Shown in pieces: positions 12,481 through 24,199 of a stretch of 64,000 bases of DNA. Positions within the stretch are counted from its first letter, which is position 1. Each line of letters starts with the position of its first letter. The translations under genes were made by a program, and so were the position numbers. The notes under the pieces were generated by a model, which worked only from the letters and a program-made list of their open reading frames with translations, was not told the DNA's origin and did no database searches. The DNA is from Vigna angularis (taxonomy: Eukaryota > Streptophyta > Magnoliopsida > Fabales > Fabaceae): assembly GCF_016808095.1 (NCBI RefSeq), contig NC_068974.1:7192001-7256000 (forward strand), in the 5' to 3' direction.

Positions 12481-13140
12481 CAACATATATTTGCATGGAA
12501 ACCCCCAAGCATTATAACTTTGTTCTCCCTTAGCATCAAACCCTTTGTTAGGATAACCTAACAAAACATACATAATACATTTATAAGGAAAAATCATTAC
12601 AAATATTACATAAACCATATGCTCATTCATACACAAACTCTTACCCAATAATAAAAATAGATAATCATAATCATATACACATGTATCAAAACAAGGATTA
12701 CCAATCAAGATAATCAAGAACACATATAACATACAATCATAAACAAACAAAGGTAAGCTTCCACATACCTTGGTCAATCATAACGTTTTATCTACAACCC
12801 TAAAACACCACCAATCTTCCTTTACATTAAGTGTTTCTCGTCGCTCTCTTTGTTCTTCTATTAAAATGTTAATTTCCTCTCTTCCTCTGTTTTTTCTCTT
12901 TGGTTTTTAGAGTTTCTAAGGCTTCTAAACATCAAACCACATCTTAATTAATTTCTACACCAATTAAATAAAGGTAAAATATCATTTTGTCTCTAGGCAA
13001 AAATAAAAAAAACAAAGAAGTAAGATAACAATTATGTTCTACCAAAAATATGCACTCAACAACACTAATTTTCACAAAAACCCAAAGACTTAAACTACTT
13101 TACTTTTAAAACCCTTATTTTCCCGGATCTTAAAGTTACG
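12481..13140. other. Non-coding, repeat-derived or intergenic
   Basis: AT-rich sequence with short chance reading frames only and no recognisable domain. The part up to about 12900 reads like the leader or LTR of a retroelement, but I cannot place it in a family. Confidence 0.4.
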
Positions 13141-13151
13141 CTTGTTTGTCT

Positions 13152-13346
13152 CTAAAATTATAAAATTTTGTTCAACAAAAATTATAAAATTTTGTTCAAC
13201 AAAAATTATCAAATTTTGTTCAACAAAAATTATCAAATTTTGTTCAACAAAAATTATCAAATTTTGTTCAACAAAAATTATCAAATTTTGTTCAACAAAA
13301 ATTATCAAATTTTGTTCAACAAAAATTATCAAATTTTGTTCAATAT
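13152..13346 (+). repeat. 24-bp tandem repeat, about 8 copies
   Basis: The unit AAAATTATCAAATTTTGTTCAACA repeats head to tail about eight times; its first two copies carry an A instead of C (ATTATAAAATT). Because 24 is a multiple of three, several frames stay open and give short repetitive peptides on both strands. Composition and setting argue against a protein. Copies are nearly identical, suggesting recent expansion. Confidence 0.9.
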
Positions 13347-13359
13347 AAAACAAATATTG

Positions 13360-14860
13360 TGATTAATATAAAATAATAAATTATTTTTATTATTTTAATA
13401 TTATTATATTAATCACAAATATTAAATATTTAATAAATAATTAATAAAAAATTAATTATAAGTATACAAATTTATAAATAACCGTAAACTTAATTAAACT
13501 TAAAATATCATATCAAATTTTACTACATTCATAGAAAGTTGAACAGAGTAGTTTTAGAAAGAAGTGCGTCTTCCCAATCCAAATGCATTGATAACATAAC
13601 TGTTCACGATGTGGCATTGTTAGTTGTTTCTTCCTAAATAATTTATTACCAGAGTCCAATTTTGACCACTTTTATTAAAGTTAAAAATTAATTTATTTCG
13701 GACTTATTTAAATTTTTAAATACAAAACGATTTAATTTTTATTATTTATTCTGACTCGCTGTCGTTTACCAAATCAAATTAAAATAACTTATTAAATAAT
13801 GAATTAAAATATTATAATTATAATGAGTTAAATTTACAAATATGAATTTTAAATTTACGTAGCCAAATAAGAAAATCAAGTTTCTTTCGACTCTTTGAAG
13901 CAGTTCAAAAGCTGTAAATTTATTTTCTTTCCAAAATACATAAGAATAAATGAAAATTTAAAATTCACCAAAAACTATAAAATTTTTCATTTTATATTAT
14001 TCCTTTTCTTAATTTATTTTGACTAAATAAAGTAATAAAAGCTTTGTAAAAACTAAAATAATAAATAAAAGCACAAATTATTATCTTTTGTTTATTAATA
14101 TAGGATAGAATTTTCATTTAAATGTTATGGGTATGTATGTTCTCATTAATTTGAAAAATCATCAACAATATGGAAAATTTTAATTAATACTTTATTAACT
14201 ATTTATTAACTATTTATTAACTATTTATAACAGTCAATGAAATTAACTATTTATTAATACTTTATTAAAGATAAAGGGTGTTTCCTTTCCTGAAAAACCA
14301 TTAAAAATGTAATGCTTTTTAATTATCATAAATGTGGAGTCGTTAATCTATCCGTTAACACGGAAAACCAAAATATTCAAAATATTAAAATCACAAAAAT
14401 CATGCTAATATCAAACAGGAATGAATTTCAACTAAATCCTCGTGTCCTTTTTAATGATAACAAAAAAATAGTAAAGTTATAGCTATAAAAATAAATATAA
14501 ATACTTTTTACAACTTTATTATAAATAGGTTTTTTCTTATTTTATAGGTAATATTTTCTAATAAATAATTATTTTAATTTAAAATATTGATTAAATAAAA
14601 GAAATTAAATTTAAAAATAAAAAGTTAAATTAAAAAAAAGACCACTAAAAGTAAAATTTATAAACGGTATCTTATTAAAACTTAAAGTTGGAAAAAAATT
14701 ATACAAATCTTCTTTATATATAAATTATCCTAATAATTAATATGCAAATCAAATTAAAAGAAAAAACATCAAAATAACGACCACATGAGTCCTCCTAAAA
14801 ACATTCTTAACACAACATGTCCCTACTAAAGTATGTTTAAATTTCAACCCAAAATGAACG
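13360..14860. other. AT-rich intergenic DNA downstream of the phytocyanin gene
   Basis: Very AT-rich, with no open frame of interest. Around 14195-14265 the phrase TTAACTATTTA recurs several times in tandem. This stretch lies 3' of the minus-strand phytocyanin gene and presumably holds its 3' untranslated region near 14780-14861; no sharp polyadenylation site can be assigned. Confidence 0.5.
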
Positions 14861-14861
14861 T

Positions 14862-15865
14862 TCAATAATGCAACATAACACCACCAACGACAATTGTAAC
14901 GAAATACACCAAAGCGTTTGAAGGAGCCTTAGCAAAACCACCATTCGTCGGTGATGGCGCCGTTTCCGACTGCGGTGGAGAAGTTGGCCCCGCCGGCAAC
15001 TGCGGTGGGGAAGTTGGCCCGGCGGATGACTGCGGTGGAGAAATTGGCTCCGCCGGAAACGGCGGTGGAGTTCCCGTCTCCGGTGGCGGTGCCGGAGGAG
15101 AAGTCACCGGATACATTGTTTCAGGTGCCGGAGCTGTCGCTGGATACCAGTTTTCAGGTCCCGGAGCTGCCGCAGAAGGCCCGTTGGCCGGTTTCGGAGA
15201 TATTGAGTTTGATGGAGGTTGAACCGCTGGGGACGGTGGAGAGGAAGGCGAAACGATTGGTGGGTTTGGCTTTGGTGAGGGTGAAGGCATATCTTTTGGT
15301 GGCAACAATGGTGATAGTGAAGGTGATGGTGAAGGTGATGGCGATTTTCTAGGGGATAAAACAACAACAATCAATTTCTGACCCTTTTCACAGTTTCCAT
15401 CATTTCCACTAATGAAGTAAAATGGTCCTGATCGATCAAACTTGAACTCAGTGTCACCGTTTTCGAACTTCTTGATTGGGTTGGTCTTGTTGCACTTGTC
15501 ATAATCTTCCTTCTTCACTTCCAACACCGAGTCCGAACCCTTCTTGTAGTTGAAAACTAGCAAGCAAAACAATAATAGAACAAACACCCATGAATTAAAA
15601 CTGTCACATCACTGTAAAAATTGTCTTTATGCACGATCGAAACTCCAAACTTTTATAGGCATATGTGGGTATTTAATCAGTATTAGTATTAGTTACCTAT
15701 TGTGTCATTGATTTGGAATCGGTTTCTTCCAGCCCAGTTATTGTAACTCTCGGAAGGATTTGGAACCCAGCCTTGGCTTCCACCAACGTTGAATTTCTTG
15801 GCTTGGGAGCTTGAGAGAAGAGTGAGGAGAAGCAAGAAGAGGTATAGAGGTTTTTGAAGATCCAT
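14862..15865 (-). CDS. Early nodulin-like protein (phytocyanin domain, Pro-rich arabinogalactan region, GPI tail)
   Basis: Two exons on the minus strand, 15865-15697 and 15556-14862, joined by a GT-AG intron. Together they give 864 bases and 287 residues with no frame break. Residues 1-22 form a signal peptide ending SSSQA. Residues 23-125 are a plastocyanin-like domain with the FNVGGSQGWVPNP start, NW/F positions and a Cys78-Cys112 pair. The blue-copper His and Met ligands are absent (Asn at 111 just before Cys112), as is usual in early-nodulin-like proteins. Residues 126-265 are rich in SP, PP and AP motifs expected to carry arabinogalactan glycans. A hydrophobic C-terminus (NALVYFVTIVVGG) fits a GPI-anchor signal. 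By family, it is a cell-surface glycoprotein of the plasma membrane/wall interface rather than an electron carrier; a nodulation role is not implied. A TATA box lies just upstream. Confidence 0.92.
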
Positions 15866-15912
15866 GAGGGAAATGAAAAGTGATATGTGCGAGAATAGTG
15901 TCTGTTGCTGTG

Positions 15913-15922
15913 CTTATATAGA
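15913..15922 (-). promoter_or_regulatory. TATA box of the phytocyanin gene
   Basis: On the minus strand the sequence reads CTCTCTATATAAGCACAG, about 50 bases before the ATG at 15865. The TATATAA core followed by a CA-rich start region fits a plant class II promoter with a 5' leader of roughly 20-30 bases. A CT-rich run lies directly upstream of it. Confidence 0.65.
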
Positions 15923-16081
15923 GAGAGGGAGAGTTCGAGGTAGTGTGAGACAAGAAATTTGAAGGAAATTTGCGGGTTAGAGTTGTAGAAACCGAAGCAA
16001 AATGAAAATGGTGTAGATTGAAATAGAAACAATAATATACGTATATCTTAATTTTATATATAGTTAGTTATTATACACTTC

Positions 16082-16122
16082 TTATTTTTTTATTGTATTA
16101 TATATATATATATATATATTAA
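16082..16122. repeat. AT microsatellite
   Basis: A (TA)n run of about 22 bases in the upstream flank of the phytocyanin gene, next to a poly-T stretch. No gene is present between 15926 and 16386. Confidence 0.8.
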
Positions 16123-16386
16123 GTATATATTAAATGCTCATCAATGTTTTCAGTGCAAATGGATATTTTTCGAATAAAATAGGAAAGAATATAAAATATT
16201 TGACTATTAGGTTTTATTTCGAAGGAACTATGTATACGAACAAGGTGTACAAATTGCGCGAGTGTAGCGTGTGAAACATTCTATATTTGTGGATTGTATT
16301 CAAACTTTGAATGTAGTACACATGGCCCCAATAAAGGGTTTCAAAATTTGCATTTAAAAAAAAAATATTTTTTGAATGGTGGACAT

Positions 16387-16925
16387 TAGAGTTGTCAAAA
16401 CGGGTCATCCGGCTCAACCCGGCCAGGCTCACTACGGATTGGTCACTTAGTGAGTCAACCCAACCCAACTCATTTATTAGCGAGCCAGAAAATTTCAAAC
16501 CTGGTCCGACTCACCACGGGTTTGTGGGCAAACGGGTTGACTCACTAGCTCACTTAATTACAATTTTTTTTAAATAAAAAAATTACAAACTTTCTATAAT
16601 TCAAATCTAAACAAATTTCACTTTCAACATGGGTGTTTAATTAATTTTGAAAATAAGGAACTTAAATAATTTTTTCAAACAAAAACAAAATAATAAATTT
16701 TTTTTATAAAATTAAAATTAAATTTTAATAAAATAAAATTAGGTAGATGGGTTAGTGGGCCAACCCAATCTACCACGGGTTCAACCCGCATGAGCCGGAT
16801 TTAAATGAACCGGATTGAAATCTGACCCGCAAAAAAAAATACAATTTTTTCAAACTCAATCCGGCTCAAAACCATGATGGGTCGAGTTGGCCCGCCGCGG
16901 GTTGTGACCCATTTTGGCAACTCTA
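16387..16925. mobile_element. hAT-type MITE with 8-bp target site duplication
   Basis: The element starts TAGAGTTGTCAAAACGGGT and ends ACCCATTTTGGCAACTCTA, terminal inverted repeats of about 21 bp with two mismatches. It is flanked on both sides by the identical 8-mer GTGGACAT (16379-16386 and 16926-16933), the duplication length of hAT transposons. The 539-bp interior has no coding capacity. It is rich in words such as AACCCGGC and GGGTTGACTCAC related to the termini. Confidence 0.92.
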
Positions 16926-17229
16926 GTGGACATGGTCTATGGTGGGAATCATGAAGTTACAAAAAAGAAAGAAAAATGTTACTCTACTTATAATTATTTT
17001 ATTATTTTATTATTTTATGCTTTTTATTTGTAATTTTTACAAACCTTTCTATATATATTAATAATAAATATTTCAGTTTCAAATAATTAATTAATTAGGA
17101 ATAATTAAGTCACACAAAAATATTTAGTTTAATAAAATTAATTGAAGTTGAAAAGTTAACTGAAACTAAAATATCATATAATTGATAAATGTAATATTGA
17201 TCGTTGTTTGGGATATTAAAAAAATTATG

Positions 17230-18410
17230 GGTTAACTATGTTTGTAATATATATAAATTTTCTTTTTCTACAATATCGTTGAGTAACTCTTCATGTTGAT
17301 TCTCGACTTGACCGTTGGGTATTTTTGATGTATTTGTTTTCTTGGATAGATTTTCGTTCATCTGCATTTTAAAGAATGAGTCTTCTAGCCTTGACTTATT
17401 TCGATCAGGCTCATTGTTAAATTTCACATGAATGGCTTCCTCAACTTTCAAGGTTCTAGAGTTGTAGACTCTAAACACTCTTGATATTTCTAAGTAGCTA
17501 AGTATGATCCCTTCATCATTTGTGGAGTCAAACTTCCCTAAATTATCTTTAGTATTTAGTATAAAGCATTGATAGCCAAAATGATGAAAATAAGAAATAT
17601 TTGGCCTTTTGTCCTACCATAATTCATAAGGCGTTTTGCTAAGGACTGACCTAATGTAAATTCTGTTTTGATTGTAACAGGCACAGTTAACTACTTCTAC
17701 CCATAAGTGTTTAGGAGAATTCAAAGTGTTTAACATAGTTTTGGACATCTCTTATAGAGATCTATTTTTTCTCTCAGTGACTCCATTTTTTTGTGGAGTC
17801 CTTGGAGTTGAAAAGTTGTGCCTGATGCCAGAGTTTTCGTAAAAGTTTTCGAAAAGTTCATTTTCAAATTTTCCTCCATGGTCACTTTAGATAGATATAA
17901 TTTTCAAATTCTTTAGTCTTTATCCTTTTACAAAGTTTGCAAAAAGCAATAAAAGTCTCATGAGTTATAATTAATAAAATCCAAGTCCATATAGAATAAT
18001 CATCTACTACTACTAACCCATAGCGTTTATCACTCATAGACCTGTTTTCCCTTTATGCAAGTACTATAAAAGATTGTATCGTTGAATTATACTTCCAGCA
18101 GTCCTCTAACGAGATCATGGCGTTGCAAATTTGAGATTAATCTCATGCTTGCGTGTCCATAGTTATTATGCCATGTTACTACCTCATATTTCATAGATAC
18201 CGCACATGAGACACTTTGAGACTACAATTCATCTAGGTTTATTTTATACGAGTTACCTTGTCTGTTAGTTGTAAATACTAAGGAGATATTATTATCTAAT
18301 ACCCTACATTGGCATTTAAAAAAACAGTACATCCAATGTCACATAGTTGACTTATATGAAGCAAATTATGTTTAAGGTCATCTACTAATAAAACATTGTC
18401 AATGAAGGGG
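17230..18410 (-). pseudogene. Ty1/copia gag-pol fragment (pre-integrase and integrase), antisense
   Basis: Reading the minus strand, the pre-integrase signature NVLLVDDLKHNLLHISQLC lies at 18325-18400. Integrase-core pieces (the DDYS and FENF-like region, 17750-18030) follow. A C-terminal integrase block at 17236-17478 contains FRVYNSRTLKVEEAIHVKF. Frames shift and stop repeatedly. Order and spacing match copia polyproteins. The fragment is cut at 18411-18415 by insertion of the LARD, which supplies the relative age: copia first, LARD later. Confidence 0.85.
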
Positions 18411-18415
18411 GAGAG

Positions 18416-19767
18416 CGATCGAAGTCGTACCCGAATCAAATTAATGAGCAAATAAGTGCAATATAAGTTAGGAGAATGACCCCTAGGTCGTCTCTCAAGT
18501 ACCAAATGTGGTTCAGCAATTAGATCACACACATGGTGGGGGGTTTTTAAAGTGATTTTGTGTACTGAAATAAACTAGCTAAAGCACAAATTCAAGCACA
18601 AATTTAAAGAACGATTAAATACAGGTTGGAGCTAGCTCGGTTTCACTTGTTTCCAATCAAAGATTCACAACAGATATTCAATCATATGACCCTTAATCCA
18701 ACACTAAATAGACAACTAAGCGCAGTCTAAAACGGTCTTCATAAAATACGAATTAAGCAAACGCACTCACACAAATTCATCAGTTATGCACAAACACAGT
18801 AATCAACTAAGCAAAGATTATCATGCTCAAATTAGACCACTAAGCGAGGACCAATTGCACAAAACATATTGCATATATGTAGGGGCACACAAAACCAAAT
18901 GACAATTTTGCTCCATTCATCTTAAGGAAACCTGTGCAAACTCACTAATCACCAACCCAGAAAATTTACCTCTTCATAAAAACGAGTTCTAAACGATTAA
19001 AAGAGAATTGAAACAAAAAACGAACCCCAATGCAGAAACGAAATTCCAATGCACCAAAAACCAATCAACAAAAACACAATTTAATCAACAAAAACGCAAA
19101 CCTAAATGTAAAACGAAATCAAACAGAATTTAAACGCAATGGAAACAAACTCAAAACAAATTGGAAAAGCTTAAAACGAAGTTGCAATGCATGGAACTGA
19201 AAGTGCAGAAACTAAATTGCAAGATAAAGAGAGAAAACGAAACTGCAGAATTGAAATTGCAATGCTCAAATTGAAAGTGCGTGAAATTTAAATGAAAACA
19301 TAAAACCCCAAATTGGGGGAACTCTCTCTTGCTGTCCAAAAGTTCTAGAAACATAAAATGAGAGAGTGAGAAGGGTTTTGCCCCCATTGGGTCATAAAAC
19401 CCTAGTCCAAGGTCAGCCTACAAATTGAGTTTTTACTATTTTGACCCAAAATGGCCCAATGGTCCAAATCTGTCCAAAAATATACTAAAAACGAATTTAT
19501 AATTGAATTAAATCTAAAACGCCTATGTGGAGAGTGGTTGTTGACGTTCTTGCCCTCTTGAAGTCCCAAAATAATATTCCAAATAATTCCCTACAATTAA
19601 TAATGCACATAATTAGCCTCAGATAATTCAAATTAACTAAAATAAGAATTACTGGTTAAATTAAGCCAAAATATCAAAATTGAGGAAATATTGGACAGTT
19701 AAGCACAATTTCGTAATCAAATATAGTACAATAATCTAAGTGAATAGTAGAAAGTATTGATTCATTA
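18416..19767 (-). repeat. LARD 3' LTR (left copy)
   Basis: Begins CGATCGAAGTCGTACCC and ends GTATTGATTCATTA. Aligns end to end with 21128-22470. On the minus strand it begins TAATGAATC, preceded by the polypurine-like AAGTGTGGTCTATTT in the interior. Confidence 0.88.
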
Positions 19768-21104
19768 AAATAGACCACACTTAGTCTTTTGCACTCCTAG
19801 GAAAAATCAAGACGCGGATCAAGAGAACACATCAAAGGACATCAGGGAAGTGACACAACCTCAACACATACAAACAAAAAAGACTCACAAGAAAACAAAC
19901 AGATTTACACATTCCTCAAGGAATATGGAAAAAGAAAAGGGGTAGACAACATCCAACACACAAAGAATAAGAGAAAACAGATACTCATGGTAATCATCCA
20001 AGCAATTCCAAACATGGCAAAATAATCAATCAACTCAAGAGGTGAATTAAAAGCAACAAAACCTCACAGATGTGCTATCACTGTTTCTCTCAAGTGCCTA
20101 AGGTAAGCAATGTCAACTCAATGCACTCAAGAAAGCAAGCAATAAACAAACTTGGCAAGTCTCTGATATCAACACTCAAAACATATGCATCTTCAAATCA
20201 AAAAGGTCTTTTCATGGTTTTAATGGGGCCAAGGACAAGGAAGGATAAAATATGGATGACAAGCTACAAACCAAAAATAATATAGGAGCAATGGGGAACA
20301 AGTGAAAATACAATCAGATCACACCCAAAACCTCTAATTCAATCATCTTTTTGACCCCATTATTCAAATTTTTTTAATTTTCTCATTTTTTTTTTCTATT
20401 TCTTTCTTTCTTTTCTTGTCTTGTCTCTTTTATTTTCTCTCTTTTTTAGAACATAATTGACTGTAAGAGACAAGATACACAACATATTTTCAACACAACT
20501 AAGAAGAAGAACCAACTAGCCAATTAATCAGAATCCTCAAGAAGACCACACTTGTTCCCAAAACAATTCCAAAGCGCCAAAATTCCCTAAGGTTAAGGTA
20601 ATCATGGTTTTTCACTTAAGGCTAATGTATGAGCTTCATAAAAAAGAAAAGGGAAAAGCATAAGCTCAAAGGTTATCAAAGGATTACAACCGAGTAGGCT
20701 TATTTGGCTAGAGAGGCTCAAGAACAAAATTGCCTTTATCAGTTCCAAACATGCATATCAATCAAGAATTATCAACCAAAGTTAAGCCAAGGCATATGCG
20801 CAAGCAATCAAGAGGTATATCACACACAAGAAAGAGATCAAGTGGCTCAAATCCTCACATAGGGTATTTCTGTCATAATCAAATCAACCTCTCAAATATC
20901 ACAATCATCTTTCTAAGCATAGAAAAGCAAGGATTTCAAACCAATCATAGTATCAATGAATGGGAGGAGAAGTCTACACCCTAAATCAAAGTCTAGAAAA
21001 CAAGAGAAACATGCAAAATTGTACAAGAGACACAACAAAACCAACCCAGAAAAGAGAAAACTTAACAAGGAAAACAAAAACTAACAAAGAAACAAAATCA
21101 AAAT

Positions 21105-21122
21105 CTCCCCGACAATGGCGCC
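21105..21122 (-). other. LARD primer-binding site
   Basis: On the minus strand, TGGCGCCATTGTCGGGGA lies a few bases inside the 5' LTR. It closely resembles the TGGCGCCGTTGCCGGGGA-type site of Athila/Tat elements, giving orientation and likely clade. Confidence 0.75.
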
Positions 21123-21127
21123 AAATT

Positions 21128-22470
21128 TGATCGAAGTCGTACCCGAATCAAATTAATGAACAAATAAATGCAGTATAAGCTAGGAGAATGACCTCTAGGT
21201 CATCTCTCAAGAACCAAATGTGGTTCAGGAATTATATCAAACACATGGTGAGGGGTTTTTAAAGTGGTTTTGTGTACCAAAATAAACTAGCCAAAGCACA
21301 AATTCAAGCACAAATTTAAAGAACGATTAAATACAGGTTGGTGCTAGCTCGGTTGCACTTGTTTCCAATCAAAGATTCACAATAGATATTCAATCATATG
21401 ACCCTTAATCCAACACGAAATAGACAACTAAGCGAAGTCTAAAACGGTCTTCATAAAATGCGAATTAAGCAAACACACTCACACAGATTCATAAGTTCTG
21501 CACAAACACAGTAATCAACTAAGCGAAGATTATCATGATCAAATTAGACCACTAAGCGAGGACCAATTGCACATAACAGATTGCATATATGTAGGGGCAC
21601 ACAAAACCGAATGACAATTTTGCTCCAATCATCTTAAGGAAACCTGTGCAAACTCACTAATCACCAACCCAGAAAATTTACCTCTTCATGAAAACGAGTT
21701 CTAAACGATTAAAAGAGAATTGAAACATAAAACGAACCCCAATGCAGAAACGAAATTCCAATGCACCAAAACCCAATCAACAAAAACACAATCTAATCAA
21801 CAAAAACGCAAACCCAAATGTGAAACGAAATAAAACAGAATCTAAACGAACTCAAAACGAATTTAAAAAGCTTAAAACGAAGTTGCAATGCAAGGAATTG
21901 AAAGTGTAGAAACGAAATTGCAAGATAAAGAGAGAAAACGAAAGTACAGAATTGAAATTGCAATGCTCAAATTGAAAGTGCGCGAAATTTTAATGAAAAC
22001 CTAAAACGCCAAATTAGGAGAACTCACCCTTGTTGTCCAAAAGTACTAGAAATGTAAAATGAGAGACTGAAAAGGATTTTGCCCCCATTGGGTCATAAAA
22101 CCCTAGTCCAAGGTCAGCCCACATATTGGGCTTTTACTATTTTGACCCAAAATGGCCCAATGGTCCAAATATGTCCAAAAATACACTAAAAACGAATTTA
22201 CAATTGAATTAAATCTAAAACACCTATGTGGAGAGTGGTTGTTGACGTTCTTGCCCTTTTGAAGTCCCAAAATAATATTCCAAACAATTTTCTACAATTA
22301 ATAATGGACACAATTAGCCTCAGATAATTCAAATTAACTAAAATAAGAATTACTAGTGAAATTATAAGCCCAAATATCAAAACAAAGGAAATATTGGATA
22401 ATTAAGCACAATTTCGTAACCAAATGTAGTACAATAATCTAAGTGAATAGTAGAAAGTATTGACTCATCA
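21128..22470 (-). repeat. LARD 5' LTR (right copy)
   Basis: Begins TGATCGAAGTCGTACCC and ends GTATTGACTCATCA, keeping the standard TG...CA ends on the minus strand, where the left copy has lost them by substitution. Confidence 0.88.
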
Positions 22471-22531
22471 GAAAGGTTTGTATCTATCTTTCTGTTGATA
22501 AGGGAGCACTGTAATAGCTTAATCCAATCCT

Positions 22532-23398
22532 TGTGATATTGGTTTTTGATGATGACAACACATTGTTAATAAAAACACATGTGTATGTACTGTGTTATAT
22601 GTGTTTATACTATTGTGAAATATGCACATATTGTGATTGTCACATTTGACATATTGTGTTGACTGTTGCATACTACTGTGTTTGTAAAGTGCTCATATCT
22701 GTGTATGCACATATATGTTTTGAAATAGAAAAACCACATGCACAAAAGCATATCTGCATGACTTAATCGATTATAGTATTGTGATAATCAATTAAGGTCA
22801 TCAGATAGTTTGAGTTTTAAACTGTGGCAAAACAACAAGTTTTGAATCGATTACGTTAGTTGGTAAATGGATTGAAACTCGTGTGTTTGCACATATCATT
22901 TTCAAATGTGCTGTGATGAGTTTTGGAAAGAAAAGTTTTCAAAAATCTTATAAGTGTTAAAGCTTAATTGATTACATGGATTGTGTATTCAATTAAGTTT
23001 GTTAAAATTTGAAAACTAACTTATGCTTGTCTAACTATTATAACGGTCATATTTTTTAAATGTGTTTGACTAAGCATTTAATGAAAATCGATTGTATTAA
23101 TTGCATATTCAATTAAGGAGCCAAGTTGGTTGTAATTTGGTTACACCTGTTTAATGTAACCGATTACATAAGTTGGCTATTCGATTAAATTGCGTCAAGG
23201 TTGACTTAAACTATATATTGACGCATTGATTGTTTTCTGTAAGAAGAATTGATTCTAACATTTTCATATCTGATTGTTATTGAGTTTAGAGGATCTTGAA
23301 GAATTCTTGTGAAGCAAAACTTGACTGGATTGAAAAGGTTGATCGTTCTGCATAACTGAGGTGCTTGCTGTTTGATCAGGAGAAGAAGATTCACAATC
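22532..23398 (+). repeat. Copia (Sirevirus-like) LTR, left part, split by CACTA-2
   Basis: Starts TGTGATATTGGTTTTTGATG, the usual opening of legume SIRE-like copia LTRs, and continues to ATC at 23396-23398 where CACTA-2 begins. The second part resumes at 39213. Five TAATCGATTA-type dyads lie here, including 22764/22785, 22973/22994 and 23158/23179 (approximate for the degenerate ones). No gene is present. Confidence 0.8.
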
Positions 23399-23585
23399 CA
23401 CTACAAGAAAATAGTTAGTTACCCGCGGATCATTATATACGGATTAAATCCGTATGTAATAAACGTATTATATACGGATTTTACATACGGATATTGGGAA
23501 ATCCATTATATACGGATAGATCCGTATATAATTAAAAAAAAATTTATATACGGAGGATCCGTATGTAATTGGCGTACGTAATAAA
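23399..23585. repeat. CACTA-2 left terminus and subterminal repeats
   Basis: After the CACTACAAGAAAA terminus, seven or so TATACGGA / TCCGTATA words occur in both orientations up to 23575. They are sparser than the array at the right end. Likely binding sites for the element's own TNPA-type protein, by analogy with En/Spm. Confidence 0.85.
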
Positions 23586-23894
23586 AAAACAAGTAAAAAT
23601 GAAAGTGAAAGCTCCAAAATTTCCCACACTCTGAAAAAAACATATCTTCTCCCTCTTCTGTCCTCGAACCTTCAGTCCAGTTCTGCCTCTTCTCCCTCTT
23701 GTCGAAGCTGCAGTCCACTTCTTCACTGCACTCTCTTCTCCGCTGTGAGTCCACCTCGCCTGCAGGGAGGCTCTTATTCAGTGAAACCCGCACTCGACGT
23801 CACTGCTCGTAGATTCGGATTTCATTTGTCGAACACGGTGAGTAATCGAAGCTTTGAGGATTATTTTTGTTTTCGTTTTCTCTTTTTGTTCTTT

Positions 23895-24195
23895 GGAGGT
23901 TTGAAATTGCGACTTTGGAAACCCTAGGTTGGTTTCTTCGAAGTGGTAGAGATAAGCTGGAGTTGTAGTTGCGTTTTGGTCCTGGTAAGTTTGAATCGTT
24001 TAGATTTGAGGTTTATTTGAGTTATCTTTTCTCTCGGTGTTGTTACATTGTCCTATTTTTGCTCGTTGTTGTTTCGAGGTTTGAAATCGCGAATTTAGAA
24101 ACCCTAGGTGATGGGGTCTTCGAAGTGGAAGAGATAAGATCGAGCTGCTATTGCCTTCTGCATTTAGTAAGTTTGAATTGCTTATATTTTGGTTT
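23895..24195 (+). repeat. Tandem duplication, unit about 165-170 bp
   Basis: GAGGTTTGAAATTGCGACTT...GAAACCCTAGGTTGG at 23898 recurs as GAGGTTTGAAATCGCGAATT...GAAACCCTAGGTGATGG at 24076. Both are followed by CTTCGAAGTGG(T/A)AGAGATAAG and AGTAAGTTTGAAT. This is the probable leader region of CACTA-2 transcripts, containing a plant-like AAACCCTAG word. Confidence 0.75.
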
Positions 24196-24199
24196 CGTT

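Larger units (their letters stand above)
18416..22470 (-). mobile_element. Non-autonomous LTR retrotransposon (LARD), 4.06 kb
   Basis: Two direct LTRs, 18416-19767 (1352 bp) and 21128-22470 (1343 bp), bracket a 1.36-kb interior with no coding capacity beyond chance frames. Next to the right LTR the interior reads CTCCCCGACAATGGCGCCAA (21103-21122). On the minus strand this is TTGGCGCCATTGTCGGGGAG, a primer-binding site of the Athila/Tat type. The element therefore runs right to left, with the 5' LTR at the right. Flanks GAGAG (18411-18415) and GAAAG (22471-22475) look like a target duplication with one mismatch. The LTRs differ at a few percent of positions plus small indels, so the copy is not new. 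It must have been mobilised by enzymes supplied in trans. Confidence 0.88.

Noticed and set aside
13090..13353. Repetitive open frames on both strands
   Set aside because: They arise because the tandem unit is 24 bp, a multiple of three; no start context, domain or non-repeat coding sequence supports a protein.
14951..15352. Plus-strand frame of 133 residues
   Set aside because: It is the antisense of the phytocyanin Pro-rich region.
20070..20984. Two frames inside the LARD interior
   Set aside because: Short, without domains, and not linked by conserved order; the interior is best read as non-coding.
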